From Burkholderia thailandensis E264 (GTDB lineage: Bacteria > Pseudomonadota > Gammaproteobacteria > Burkholderiales > Burkholderiaceae): a stretch of DNA of 64,000 nucleotides. Of the stretch, positions 28,714-38,680 are shown one piece after another. Position numbers and translations under genes: made by a program. Location: positions 1,302,001 through 1,366,000 of the forward strand of contig NC_007651.1 of assembly GCF_000012365.1 (NCBI RefSeq). Reading direction: 5' to 3'. Each line of letters starts with the position of its first letter. Position 1 is the stretch's first letter. The notes under the pieces are model-generated. The model saw only the letters and a list, made by a program, of their open reading frames with translations. It ran no database searches and was not told where the DNA came from.

Positions 28714-29541
28714 ATGTCTTCCACGCCTACCTTCATCGAATCGCTGCGCGCCGCCTGGCAGCGCACGAATTCGCTGCTGTGCGTCGGTCTCGATCCCGAG
28801 CCGGCCAAGTTTCCCGCGCACCTCGAAAACCAGCCCGATGCGATCTTCGATTTCTGCCGCGAGATCGTCGACGCGACCGCACCGTTCGCGAGCGCGTTCA
28901 AGCCGCAGATCGCGTACTTCGCCGCCCATCGCGCGGAGGATCAGCTGGAGCGGCTGATCGCGCACATCCATCTGCAGCATCCCGGCCTGCCCGTGATCCT
29001 CGACGCGAAGCGCGGCGACATCGGCAGCACCGCAGAGCAATACGCGCGCGAGGCGTTCGAGCGCTATCGCGCGGACGCGGTCACGGTCAACCCGTACATG
29101 GGCTTCGATTCGATCGAGCCGTACCTCGCCTATGAGGACAAGGGCGTGATCGTGCTGTGCCGCACCTCGAATCCGGGCGGCTCGGACCTGCAGTTCCTCG
29201 AGACGGGCGGCCGGCCGCTCTATCAGATCGTCGCCGATCTCGCGGCGAACAAGTGGAATGCGAAGACGGGGCAGCTCGCGCTCGTCGTCGGCGCGACGTT
29301 CCCGAAAGAGATCGAGCTCGTGCGCGGGATCGTCGGCGACATGCCGCTCCTGATTCCCGGCATCGGCGCGCAGGGCGGCGACGTCGCCGCGACCGTCGCC
29401 GCGGGCCGCACGGCCGACGGCACGGGCATGATGATCAACTCGTCGCGCGCGATCCTGTACGCGAGCCGCGACGAAGACTTCGCCGCAGCGGCCGCGCGCG
29501 CCGCCGAGCAGACCCGCGACGCGATCAACGCGCATCGCTGA
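28714..29541 (+). CDS. pyrF: Orotidine 5'-phosphate decarboxylase
   Basis: 275-residue enzyme making UMP from OMP, the last step of de novo pyrimidine synthesis. It is of the longer bacterial type found in Betaproteobacteria and Actinobacteria. The catalytic charge relay D-A-K-R-G-D has D97, K99 and D102. The C-terminal phosphate-binding part G-I-G-A-Q-G-G-D and a closing N-S-S-R-A-I-L are visible. A GTG at 28705 is an alternative start three codons upstream. It ends opposite the minus-strand cinA gene. Confidence 0.96.
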   Translation: MSSTPTFIESLRAAWQRTNSLLCVGLDPEPAKFPAHLENQPDAIFDFCREIVDATAPFASAFKPQIAYFAAHRAEDQLERLIAHIHLQHPGLPVILDAKRGDIGSTAEQYAREAFERYRADAVTVNPYMGFDSIEPYLAYEDKGVIVLCRTSNPGGSDLQFLETGGRPLYQIVADLAANKWNAKTGQLALVVGATFPKEIELVRGIVGDMPLLIPGIGAQGGDVAATVAAGRTADGTGMMINSSRAILYASRDEDFAAAAARAAEQTRDAINAHR

Positions 29542-29687
29542 GCGGCCGCGCCCGCCGGCGCCCGCCGCGCGATGCCGGGCGTCGTGCGCCGCCGTTCATT
29601 CGACGCGGCGGCGCGCGTCGCGCGCATCCCGCGGATCGCGTTTCATCGCGCCTCACCGGCCCGATTCGACGGCGCCGGCGGCGCGCT

Positions 29688-30188
29688 TTAGCGTTCCTGC
29701 TCGTCGATCAGCTTGATGAGGCCGCGCAGCGCGTGCGCGGCCGCCTGCACGCGGATCTGCTCGCGATCGCCCTTGAACACGAGCGTCTCGACCGCCGTGT
29801 GCAGCCGGTTGCTCCAGCCGAACGCCACGGTGCCGACGGGCTTGTGCTCGGAGCCGCCGCCCGGCCCGGCGATGCCGGTGACGGCGAGCGCGACCTGCGC
29901 GCGGCTGTTGCGCAGCGCGCCCTCGACCATCGCGCGCGCGACGGGCTCGCTGACCGCGCCGTGCTTGTCGATCAGGTCGGCGGGCACGCCGATCATCTCG
30001 ATCTTCGCGGCGTTCGAATAGGTGACGAAGCCGCGCTCGAACCAGCCGCTGCTGCCGGAGATGTCGGTGATCGCGGTCGCGATCATGCCGCCCGTGCAGG
30101 ATTCGGCGGTGGCGAGCGTCAGGTGCTCGTCGCGCAGCTTGTTGCCGACGCGGATGGCGAGCTGGTGGACGACGGAATCGGTTGGCAT
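29688..30188 (-). CDS. pncC: CinA C-terminal-domain protein (nicotinamide-nucleotide amidase)
   Basis: 166-residue stand-alone CinA C-terminal domain. The family deamidates NMN to nicotinate mononucleotide in NAD recycling. The active-site segment T-A-E-S-C-T-G-G-M (about 27-35) and the Y-S-N-A-A-K-I-E motif are present, as is A-L-A-V-T-G-I-A-G-P-G-G. The N-terminal molybdopterin-binding-like domain of full-length CinA is absent, as in E. coli PncC. It follows pgpA after 43 bases on the minus strand. Confidence 0.9.
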   Translation of the reverse strand: MPTDSVVHQLAIRVGNKLRDEHLTLATAESCTGGMIATAITDISGSSGWFERGFVTYSNAAKIEMIGVPADLIDKHGAVSEPVARAMVEGALRNSRAQVALAVTGIAGPGGGSEHKPVGTVAFGWSNRLHTAVETLVFKGDREQIRVQAAAHALRGLIKLIDEQER

Positions 30189-30231
30189 GCGGGAAGTTCC
30201 GGTGCGAGCGGGGACGAACGGGCGCGCGGCG

Positions 30232-30828
30232 TCATCGCACGCCGAACGAGCGCCACAGCGCGATCACGAAGAGCGTCATCAGCGCGGCGATCAGATCGTC
30301 GAACATGATGCCGAAGCCGCCTTTCAAATTCCGGTCGAAATAGCGGATGGGCGGCGGCTTCACCATGTCGAAGAAGCGGAACACGACGAACGCCCATAGC
30401 TGCTCGACGAACGTCGCCGGCGTGACGAGCAGCATCACGAGCCAGATCGCGACGATCTCGTCCCACACCGCGGGGCCCGGATCGGCGATGCCCATTCTCT
30501 TCGCGGTGAAGCCCGTCATCCAGATGCCGGCGACGAAGCCGGCGACGATGAGCGCCCACCATTCGGGCACGGTCAGGTAGCGGTTCAGCGCGACGAACGT
30601 GAGCCAGCCGAACAGCGTGCCGAACGTGCCGGGCATGAACGGCGCGAGGCCGCTGCCGAAGCCGAGCGACACGATGTGCACCGGATGCGAGAACATGAAC
30701 CGCACCGTCGCGCGGCGGCGCGCGATCTTCTGCGGGTCCTGCTGCGTTGCGGGCGAGGGCGCCGGCATGGGCGCCTGGCCGGGCTGGCCGGCGGAGTCGG
30801 CCGGACGGGGCGTCGGGTCAGTTGACAT
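30232..30828 (-). CDS. pgpA: Phosphatidylglycerophosphatase A
   Basis: 198-residue inner-membrane lipid phosphatase that dephosphorylates phosphatidylglycerophosphate. After a Pro-rich N-terminal 40 residues come several hydrophobic helices. Family residues appear in G-S-G-L-A-P-F-M-P-G-T-F-G-T, D-P-G-P-A-V-W-D-E-I (the acidic catalytic part), and F-R-F-F-D-M-V-K-P-P-P-I. Its start overlaps the end of thiL by 11 bases, a common arrangement (thiL-pgpA). Confidence 0.94.
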   Translation of the reverse strand: MSTDPTPRPADSAGQPGQAPMPAPSPATQQDPQKIARRRATVRFMFSHPVHIVSLGFGSGLAPFMPGTFGTLFGWLTFVALNRYLTVPEWWALIVAGFVAGIWMTGFTAKRMGIADPGPAVWDEIVAIWLVMLLVTPATFVEQLWAFVVFRFFDMVKPPPIRYFDRNLKGGFGIMFDDLIAALMTLFVIALWRSFGVR

Positions 30829-31819
30829 GGAAATGATCGAAACCGTGCAGCGTGAGCGAAAGCGGCGCGCCCGACGCGTCGCGCCACGTGACGGCGCGCG
30901 CGTCCGTCGGCGCGGACAAGCCGCGTATTGTACCGATCCGCGTGACGGCCACGCCCGCGCGCGCGCCGGCCGCGTCGATCGCGGTGCGCGCGGACGGCGC
31001 GGCCGTGAAGCACAGTTCGTAGTCGTCGCCGCCTTCGAGCATGCAGCGGCGCTGCACGTCGGCGGGCAGCGTCGCGAGCGCGGCCGAGCGGGGCACCGCG
31101 TCGACGTTCACGTCGGCGCGCACGTTCGAGCGCTCGAGGATGTGCGGCAGATCGCCCGCGAGGCCATCGGACACGTCGAGCGCCGCATGCGCGATGCCCG
31201 CGAGCGCGACGCCGAGCGCGACGCGCGGCTGCGGCCACTCGAGCGCGCGCCGGAACGCGGCCGCCTCGCGCTCGCCCGCGCGCCATTCGCCGCGGATCAC
31301 GCCGAGGCCGGCGCGCGCGTCGCCGAGCGTGCCGGATACCCAGACGTCGTCGCCGTCGCGTGCGGCGTCGCGACGCAGCGCCGCGTCGGACGCGACGTCG
31401 CCGAACACGGTGACGCACAGGTTGAGTGGGCCGCTCGTCGTGTCGCCGCCGATCAGCTCGCAGCCGTGGCGGTCCGCGAGCGCGAAGAGGCCGTCGGAGA
31501 ACGCGTCGAGCCAGTCGGCATCGGCGCGCGGCAGCGCACACGCGAGCGTGAACGCGCGCGGCGCGGCGCCCATCCCGGCGAGGTCGGACAAATTGACGGC
31601 GAGCGTCTTGTGGCCGAGCGCGCGCGGATCGACGTCGGCGAGGAAGTGCCGGCCTTCGACCAGCATGTCCGTCGAAATCGCCAGCATCTTGCCCGGTTCT
31701 GGTGCAAGCAGCGCGCAGTCGTCGCCGATGCCGAGCGCGGCGCGCGCGTGCGGCCCTTTCGCGCGGCGCGCGAAGAAGCGGTCGATCAACGAGAATTCCG
31801 AGAGGGGAGAATGGGCCAC
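30818..31819 (-). CDS. thiL: Thiamine-monophosphate kinase
   Basis: 333-residue kinase that makes thiamine diphosphate from thiamine monophosphate. The N-terminal motif G-I-G-D-D-C-A-L-L binds ATP and metal. The family segments T-D-M-L-V-E-G-R-H-F, G-G-D-T-T-S-G, and D-V-S-D-G-L-A-G-D-L are all present. E-F-S-L-I-D near the start is the usual ThiL opening. First gene of thiL-pgpA-cinA on the minus strand, divergent from maeB (201-base gap). No TPP riboswitch is evident before it. Confidence 0.95.
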   Translation of the reverse strand: MAHSPLSEFSLIDRFFARRAKGPHARAALGIGDDCALLAPEPGKMLAISTDMLVEGRHFLADVDPRALGHKTLAVNLSDLAGMGAAPRAFTLACALPRADADWLDAFSDGLFALADRHGCELIGGDTTSGPLNLCVTVFGDVASDAALRRDAARDGDDVWVSGTLGDARAGLGVIRGEWRAGEREAAAFRRALEWPQPRVALGVALAGIAHAALDVSDGLAGDLPHILERSNVRADVNVDAVPRSAALATLPADVQRRCMLEGGDDYELCFTAAPSARTAIDAAGARAGVAVTRIGTIRGLSAPTDARAVTWRDASGAPLSLTLHGFDHFHVN

Positions 31820-31970
31820 GGGCGCGGATGTCCGAGCGTTGAGATGACGTTCATTGTAAGGCGCTTCGGGCCGCGGCCAGGCGGCGCGGCGGCCTGCGCG
31901 CGGCCGATTCGTGGCGTTTCGGTCGCGGCTGTCGAACCCTAATCGGCGATTTTACGTGTGGGATTGGCGC

Positions 31971-31976
31971 TACAAT
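31971..31976 (+). promoter_or_regulatory. Probable -10 element of maeB
   Basis: TACAAT 45 bases before the maeB ATG within the divergent region. A matching -35 box is not obvious. Confidence 0.35.
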
Positions 31977-32020
31977 GCGTCGAACAGGTATTCTAATCCG
32001 CAGACCCCCCGTAGAGACAC

Positions 32021-34327
<2,307 letters not shown>

Positions 34328-34344
34328 GCGAAGTTATCGAACGA

Positions 34345-34378
34345 TAAAAAAACGGCGCGCCCATTGCGGGCGCGCCGT
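34345..34378 (-). terminator. Hairpin with A-run before it: terminator shape on the minus strand
   Basis: Perfect 11-base-pair stem (34352-34362 with 34368-34378) with a five-base loop. The T-run is only on the minus-strand side (As at 34345-34352). No minus-strand gene is found to its right, and the plus side lacks Ts. It could still stop maeB transcripts weakly or block an antisense RNA. Confidence 0.5.
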
Positions 34379-34654
34379 CGGGCATGGCGGAGATAAGCGC
34401 CTTCCCGAAGCCGACGACGCCACCCTTGGGCCGCAAGAGGCGGCGAGGAGGCAGAAACCCGCCGCAGCTGACGCCGTCACGGCAATTTTACCTCATGAAC
34501 GTTATTTTATCCTGTAAAAGTTAAAAATAACGCAAATGAGTGCCATCTCATCCTTTCATTTTCCTAACGAGCATTGATTCCCGCGTGCATTAGCGCTACG
34601 CTTACGCCTTTCTTGGTCGTCAACTTATTGATTTAACAGCGGGAACCTTCGTTT
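34379..34654. other. Intergenic region before the secreted RNase gene
   Basis: The first half is GC-rich with no gene. From about 34485 to 34640 it becomes AT-rich for this genome, including T/A tracts near 34502-34530 and a TTGATTTAA stretch at 34627-34635. This probably contains the promoter of the RNase gene, but no clear -35/-10 pair can be assigned. There is no convincing ribosome binding site beyond a GGGAA some 11 bases before the ATG. Confidence 0.4.
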
Positions 34655-35086
34655 ATGGCACGCAAGTGGCTCCGCAACGGCGCGCTCGCGTCCGTCTTCG
34701 CGATCCTCGCGATGGGCAACATCGGCGCTTCGCCGGGCAGTCTGGTTTCCGCCGCATACGCACGGGAAGCCGCCGCGGTCAACGGGGCGGCGGCGCAGGT
34801 CGATACGGTCCCCGCGTCCCGTCTGCCGCGCGAGGCAGCGGCCACGCTGCGCCTGATCGCCGTGGGCGGCCCCTATCCGTACGAGAAAGACGGCGCGGTA
34901 TTCGGCAACTACGAACGGATCTTGCCGAAGATGCGGCGCGGCTATTACCACGAGTACACGGTGCCGACGCCGCGAGCCCGCAATCGCGGCGCGCGGCGCA
35001 TCGTCTGTGGCGGTCCCTTGAGGCGCGTCGACAATTGTTATTACACCGACGACCACTACAACAGTTTCAAACGTATCGTTGATTGA
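34655..35086 (+). CDS. Secreted guanyl-specific ribonuclease, RNase Sa/T1 (barnase superfamily)
   Basis: 143-residue extracytoplasmic ribonuclease. A Sec-type signal peptide with cleavage likely after A-Y-A (about 36) precedes a linker and a catalytic domain (57-143). The domain closely follows Streptomyces RNase Sa: L-P-x-E-A-x-x-T-L, G-P-Y-P-Y, D-G-x-V-F, Y-Y-H-E-Y-T-V and Y-Y-T-D-D-H-Y. The catalytic residues expected from that family are E100, R115 and H134, all present. C118 and C128 could form a disulfide. The gene is followed directly by a barstar-like inhibitor gene. It could scavenge RNA outside the cell or act as a toxin on competitors; the sequence does not say which. Confidence 0.9.
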   Translation: MARKWLRNGALASVFAILAMGNIGASPGSLVSAAYAREAAAVNGAAAQVDTVPASRLPREAAATLRLIAVGGPYPYEKDGAVFGNYERILPKMRRGYYHEYTVPTPRARNRGARRIVCGGPLRRVDNCYYTDDHYNSFKRIVD

Positions 35087-35093
35087 CTTCGGG

Positions 35094-35666
35094 ATGAGCG
35101 GCATGAGCGACAACACCTACGCGCGCGATACGTCGGCTGCGGCGGACCTGTTCGCGGCCGGCGACGGCAACCTGTTCCAGCGCGTCATGCAGATGCGCAT
35201 GACGGCGCACGCCGGCGGAGCGCCTGACGGCGCGGCCAGCCCCGGGCTTTCATCCATCGAGGAGCCTATGAGCCTTTTTGCGACCGTGCGACCGAATCTC
35301 GTGCAGTCGATCCGTGCATTTCGCGTGCAGGATCTTGCCGACGAAGCGAATCAGCTCGGCCAGCATTTCCTGTATGCATATTGCGGGAATGCCCAATCGA
35401 AGCAGGAAGTGCTGGAGACGATCGCGACGTCGTTCCTGTTTCCGAAGCACTTCGGCAAGAATTACGATGCGCTGTACGACTGCCTGACCGACCTCGTCCA
35501 CAAGGCGGGCGCTCAGCCCGGCTTCGTGATCGTGCTTGAGGCGCTGCCGATCGCGCACAAGTTCGACAAGGAAGGGCGCGAGACGCTGCTCGACGTGTTC
35601 CGCGAAGCGGCGGAATTCTGGGCAGAGCGCAAGGTCGCGTTCCGGGTCTTCTACTCGTTCGCGTAA
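35094..35666 (+). CDS. Barstar-family ribonuclease inhibitor
   Basis: 190-residue cytoplasmic protein that should protect the cell from the RNase encoded 7 bases upstream. The C-terminal domain (about 100-190) is barstar-like. F-G-K-N-Y-D-A-L-Y-D-C-L carries D125 and D129, equivalent to barstar D35 and D39, which plug the RNase active site. E163 matches the other inhibitor Glu. The first 58 residues are a non-conserved extension with normal codon use. An internal ATG at 35268 with GAGGAG close upstream would give a 132-residue form lacking it. The upstream start has only a weak ribosome binding site, so both starts should be considered. Terminator at 35689. Confidence 0.88.
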   Translation: MSGMSDNTYARDTSAAADLFAAGDGNLFQRVMQMRMTAHAGGAPDGAASPGLSSIEEPMSLFATVRPNLVQSIRAFRVQDLADEANQLGQHFLYAYCGNAQSKQEVLETIATSFLFPKHFGKNYDALYDCLTDLVHKAGAQPGFVIVLEALPIAHKFDKEGRETLLDVFREAAEFWAERKVAFRVFYSFA

Positions 35667-35688
35667 TTCCGGGCTGCAAGGCCCGCCT

Positions 35689-35714
35689 AAAGCCCGCCTT
35701 CGAGCGGGCTTTTT
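35689..35714 (+). terminator. Rho-independent terminator after the barstar gene
   Basis: Nine-base stem (35689-35697 with 35704-35712), loop CTTCGA, ending in five Ts (35710-35714); 22 bases after the stop codon. Confidence 0.85.
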
Positions 35715-36336
35715 GCGCCTGCGGCCACTCTCCGCAAGCGGGCGGCAGTTGCCCGTGTTCACCCGTCAACGGCCTTTCATCATGCGCCATTTTTCGGGAA
35801 AGGCGCGGTTCGGTGCGCGCGGCGCATCATTCCTGCCGGGCGGTCGCTCGTCGAACCGGCCGAAGGCCATCCATCGTTTCATGCCCCATTCTTACACGCG
35901 CCATTTTCATCTTGCGCGTCGTGTCGCTTACGCCTGAGCAGGCGATCTGGGCGTCTTCATCAACGATGATGCCGCGAAGATCGCGCAATTCAACGAGTCA
36001 GCACAGGCTGCTGCCGGCAGCGGGCAAGCGGCGGCGCCATTGCCGGCCGACCTGTTCGGGCGGCTGCACGGAGCTGCTCGAGCGGCTGACGCCGCCGATG
36101 CCGCCGGCGTATCGGGATGCGTTCGGCCGGCCATCGATGCGCCGCTCAATTCGTCCGTCCGGGCGCTCGAGCGTTCGCGGTGCGAGGCGACCGGCGCGCC
36201 GCGCCGCACGCTTGACGATGGCGCCGACGGGCGGGAAATCGCGACCGTGGATTACGCATGCGTCGTGGCGGACGTCGCCGGCCCGAACGTGAATCTGGCG
36301 CGGCCGATTGACGCGCACCGGGGCGGGCGCCACGAG
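35715..36336 (+). pseudogene. Region without an intact gene; possible frameshifted gene remnant
   Basis: About 620 bases between the barstar terminator and rsmE with no intact convincing gene. From 35941 to about 36060 one plus frame reads like real Burkholderia coding sequence (G-D-L-G-V-F-I-N-D-D-A-A-K-I-A-Q-F-N-E, then P-A-D-L-F-G-R-L). Coding character then moves to the next frame (E-L-L-E-R-L-T-P-P-M-P-P-A-Y-R-D-A-F), as if one base had been gained or lost near 36065. An in-frame stop (35935) lies just before it. I cannot identify the parent protein. Overall I read it as a decayed gene, with low confidence. Confidence 0.3.
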
Positions 36337-37107
36337 TCACCATCCGCCCCAGCGCGCCGCGAGCGCGGCGAGCACCGCGGCGCCCGCCGTCTCGGTGCGC
36401 AGCACGCGCGGGCCGAGCGACAGCGCGGCGAAGCCGCGCGCGCGCGCGGCCTGCTCCTCGTCGGGCGACAGCCCGCCCTCCGGGCCGATCAGCAACGTGA
36501 CGTCGCCGGCGGGCGGCGCGTCGGGCAGCGACGCGAACGGCACGCTCGCCCGCGGCGACAACAGCAAGCGCAGTTCGCCCGCGGCCGGCGCGTCGGGCAG
36601 TGCATCGAGCCACGCGTCGAAGCCGCGCACCGGCGCGACGCCCGGCACGCGATTGCGGCCGCACTGCTCGCAGGACGCGCGCACGACGCCTCGCCAGTGC
36701 GACACGCGCTTGTCCGCGCGTTCGCCCGACAGCTTGACGACGCCGCGCGCGGTCGACAGCGGCGCAACCGCCGCGACGCCGAGCTCGACGGCCTTTTCGA
36801 TCACCCAGTCCATCTTGTCGCCGCCCGCGATGCCCTGCGCGAGCGTCACGCGGTACGGCGGCTCCGCCTCAGCCGGGTCGAACGCGTCGATCCGGGCGAG
36901 TGCGCCGCGCTTGTCGATTTCGACGAGTTGCGCGCGATACTGGCCGCCCGTGCCGTCGAACAGCGCGAGCGCGTCGCCCGGCTGCAGCCGCAGCACCTGC
37001 GCGTGACGCGCGACGTCGGCCGGCAGCGGGAGCGTGGCGCCGGTTCGCAGCGCCGCGTCGACGAAAAAGCGCGGCACCGCGGCGGTCGTGGTGGTGACGC
37101 CGCTCAT
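36337..37107 (-). CDS. rsmE: 16S rRNA (uracil-1498 N3)-methyltransferase
   Basis: 256-residue SPOUT-class methyltransferase that modifies U1498 of 16S rRNA. The N-terminal PUA-like part contains R-H-A-Q-V-L-R-L-x-x-G-D. The SAM-binding trefoil knot is recognised from L-L-I-G-P-E-G-G-L-S-P-D-E and L-G-P-R-V-L-R-T-E-T-A, both diagnostic of RsmE. Its start overlaps the end of the VOC gene by 4 bases, so the two are translationally coupled on the minus strand. Confidence 0.95.
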   Translation of the reverse strand: MSGVTTTTAAVPRFFVDAALRTGATLPLPADVARHAQVLRLQPGDALALFDGTGGQYRAQLVEIDKRGALARIDAFDPAEAEPPYRVTLAQGIAGGDKMDWVIEKAVELGVAAVAPLSTARGVVKLSGERADKRVSHWRGVVRASCEQCGRNRVPGVAPVRGFDAWLDALPDAPAAGELRLLLSPRASVPFASLPDAPPAGDVTLLIGPEGGLSPDEEQAARARGFAALSLGPRVLRTETAGAAVLAALAARWGGW

Positions 37108-37520
37108 GCGGCGATGCGCCGCGCGAGCGCCCAGCGGTATCCGTCGAGATCCTCGATCTGCGCGAAGCGATCGCCCCAGAACTGGTCTTGCGGCGCGCTC
37201 AGCGATTTTGCGCCTGCGTCGAGTGCGCGGCGGTAGATCGCATCGACGTCGTCAACATAGAGATAGAACGACTGCGGCGCGATCGCGCCCGCGCTTTTCG
37301 GCGTGCGCGCCGTCGAGCCGAACGCGCCCTCGGGCGCGAACATCACGATCAGCTGGCCGCGATACGACATCTCGACGTGCATGATCGCGCCGTCTTCGTC
37401 GATCAAATCGCGCTTCTCGAAGCCGAACGCGTCGCTAAAAAACTGAATCGACGCGTGCGCGCTGCGCACCGTCAGATAGGGGGTCAACCAGGGCACGTCG
37501 GCCGGCCGTGGGTCGGTCAT
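37104..37520 (-). CDS. VOC-superfamily (glyoxalase/PhnB-like) protein
   Basis: 138-residue single-module pair of beta-alpha-beta-beta-beta repeats. N-terminal half L-T-P-Y-L-T-V-R-S-A-H-A-S-I-Q-F-F is the usual VOC start. Candidate metal ligands are the His in M-H-V-E-M and the Glu in Q-I-E-D-L-D-G-Y. Members include glyoxalases, dioxygenases and resistance proteins, so function cannot be inferred. It precedes rsmE with a 4-base overlap; spermidine-synthase-like gene is 39 bases upstream. Confidence 0.82.
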   Translation of the reverse strand: MTDPRPADVPWLTPYLTVRSAHASIQFFSDAFGFEKRDLIDEDGAIMHVEMSYRGQLIVMFAPEGAFGSTARTPKSAGAIAPQSFYLYVDDVDAIYRRALDAGAKSLSAPQDQFWGDRFAQIEDLDGYRWALARRIAA

Positions 37521-37559
37521 GCGGGTTCTCCTGCGGGAAAGGCGGATGCTTCGCCGAAC

Positions 37560-38417
37560 TTAGCGATGCATGCCGAGAGTATCGCGCAGCGCGTGCGGCA
37601 GCGTGAAGAGCGCGGGATGCAGCTTCGCGTCGTAGAAGCGCAAGCCTTCGATGCGCCGTTCGGCGAGCCGCGCCTCGACGTCGTGCGAGAACAGCGAGGC
37701 CGCGTCGAGCGCGTCGCTCGCGATCGCCATCAGCCATGGCGAGCCATACAGCGGCACGTGCGCGCAGAGCGGCGCGACGACCGCGAAGCTCGCGCGCAGC
37801 CCGGCGAGCAGCGAGACGACGCGCGCTTCGTGATAGAGCGGCGAGCCCAGATGCAGCGACACCGCGCCTTGCGGCGTCAGGATGCGCTTCAGGCGCGTGT
37901 AGAACTTGGGCGTGTACAGGCCCGCCGCCGGCGAATCGGGCGGCGTGAGGTCGAATACGGCGAGGTCGAAGTGCTCGCACGCGTGGTCGACGTAGCGCGC
38001 GGCGTCGCCGATCACGAGCTCGACGCGAGGATCGTCGAGCGCGCCCTGGTGAACGTCGCCGAGAAAGCGGCGGGCCATGTCGACGACGGCGGCGTCGAGT
38101 TCCGCGACGACGATCCGCTCGATGCACGGATGCCGCAGGAGCTGGCGCGCGGCGCCGCCGTCGCCGCCGCCCAGCACGAGCGCCTTCCTCGGCGCCGGAT
38201 GCGCGAGGGCGGCCGGATGCGTCATGCATTCGTGATAGACGAACTCGTCGCCGACCGACGTCATCGGCCGGCCGTCGAGCGTGAAGAGCCGCCCGAGCAG
38301 CGACGTTTCCCAGACCTCGATCTCCTGATGCGCGGATTCGATGCGCGCGAGCCTCCGGGCGTTCGGGAAGCCATAGGCGACGTCGGGGGTCGGGTGGAAG
38401 AGGAGGGTGGTGCTCAA
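37560..38417 (-). CDS. Spermidine synthase-like aminopropyltransferase
   Basis: 285-residue protein with the polyamine synthase fold. The methyltransferase-like loop G-G-G-D-G-G is at 83-88 and the acidic strand end A-E-L-D at 105-108. The catalytic-loop segment reads D156-L-T-P159-P-D-S-P, where SpeE has D-x-x-D-P. The first Asp is kept, but the second conserved Asp is Pro. Several Proteobacteria carry a second, SpeE2-like group with related changes. It probably transfers aminopropyl from decarboxylated SAM, but acceptor and activity need testing. No speD is in the window. Confidence 0.8.
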   Translation of the reverse strand: MSTTLLFHPTPDVAYGFPNARRLARIESAHQEIEVWETSLLGRLFTLDGRPMTSVGDEFVYHECMTHPAALAHPAPRKALVLGGGDGGAARQLLRHPCIERIVVAELDAAVVDMARRFLGDVHQGALDDPRVELVIGDAARYVDHACEHFDLAVFDLTPPDSPAAGLYTPKFYTRLKRILTPQGAVSLHLGSPLYHEARVVSLLAGLRASFAVVAPLCAHVPLYGSPWLMAIASDALDAASLFSHDVEARLAERRIEGLRFYDAKLHPALFTLPHALRDTLGMHR

Positions 38418-38536
38418 GGCGGCGGGCGCGTGCTGGCGGGGCGGTTCCGATGGTCTGAATTATAGAGGGTGGCGAGATGGCCGAGAAACCGTGCGCACGG
38501 GCGGATTCCGACAAGGCTTGCCCGAAGGGCATCTGT

Positions 38537-38542
38537 TAAAAT
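38537..38542 (+). promoter_or_regulatory. Probable -10 element of the transketolase gene
   Basis: TAAAAT located 139 bases before the transketolase ATG. A TTGCCC is 13 bases upstream, the same word and spacing as before pyrF, which is too short for a standard sigma-70 promoter. Confidence 0.3.
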
Positions 38543-38680
38543 GACCCGCTTTGCAGCCTCGTCCGTCTGCTCGTCCGCATCGCGTCCCGCCGGCGCCGCA
38601 CCGCGCGCCGGGAACGGTTTGCCCGCGAGCTTCGGATGCCGCCCGTGCCCCGTTTTCTCGACTCGTTCTCCGGACTCGAC

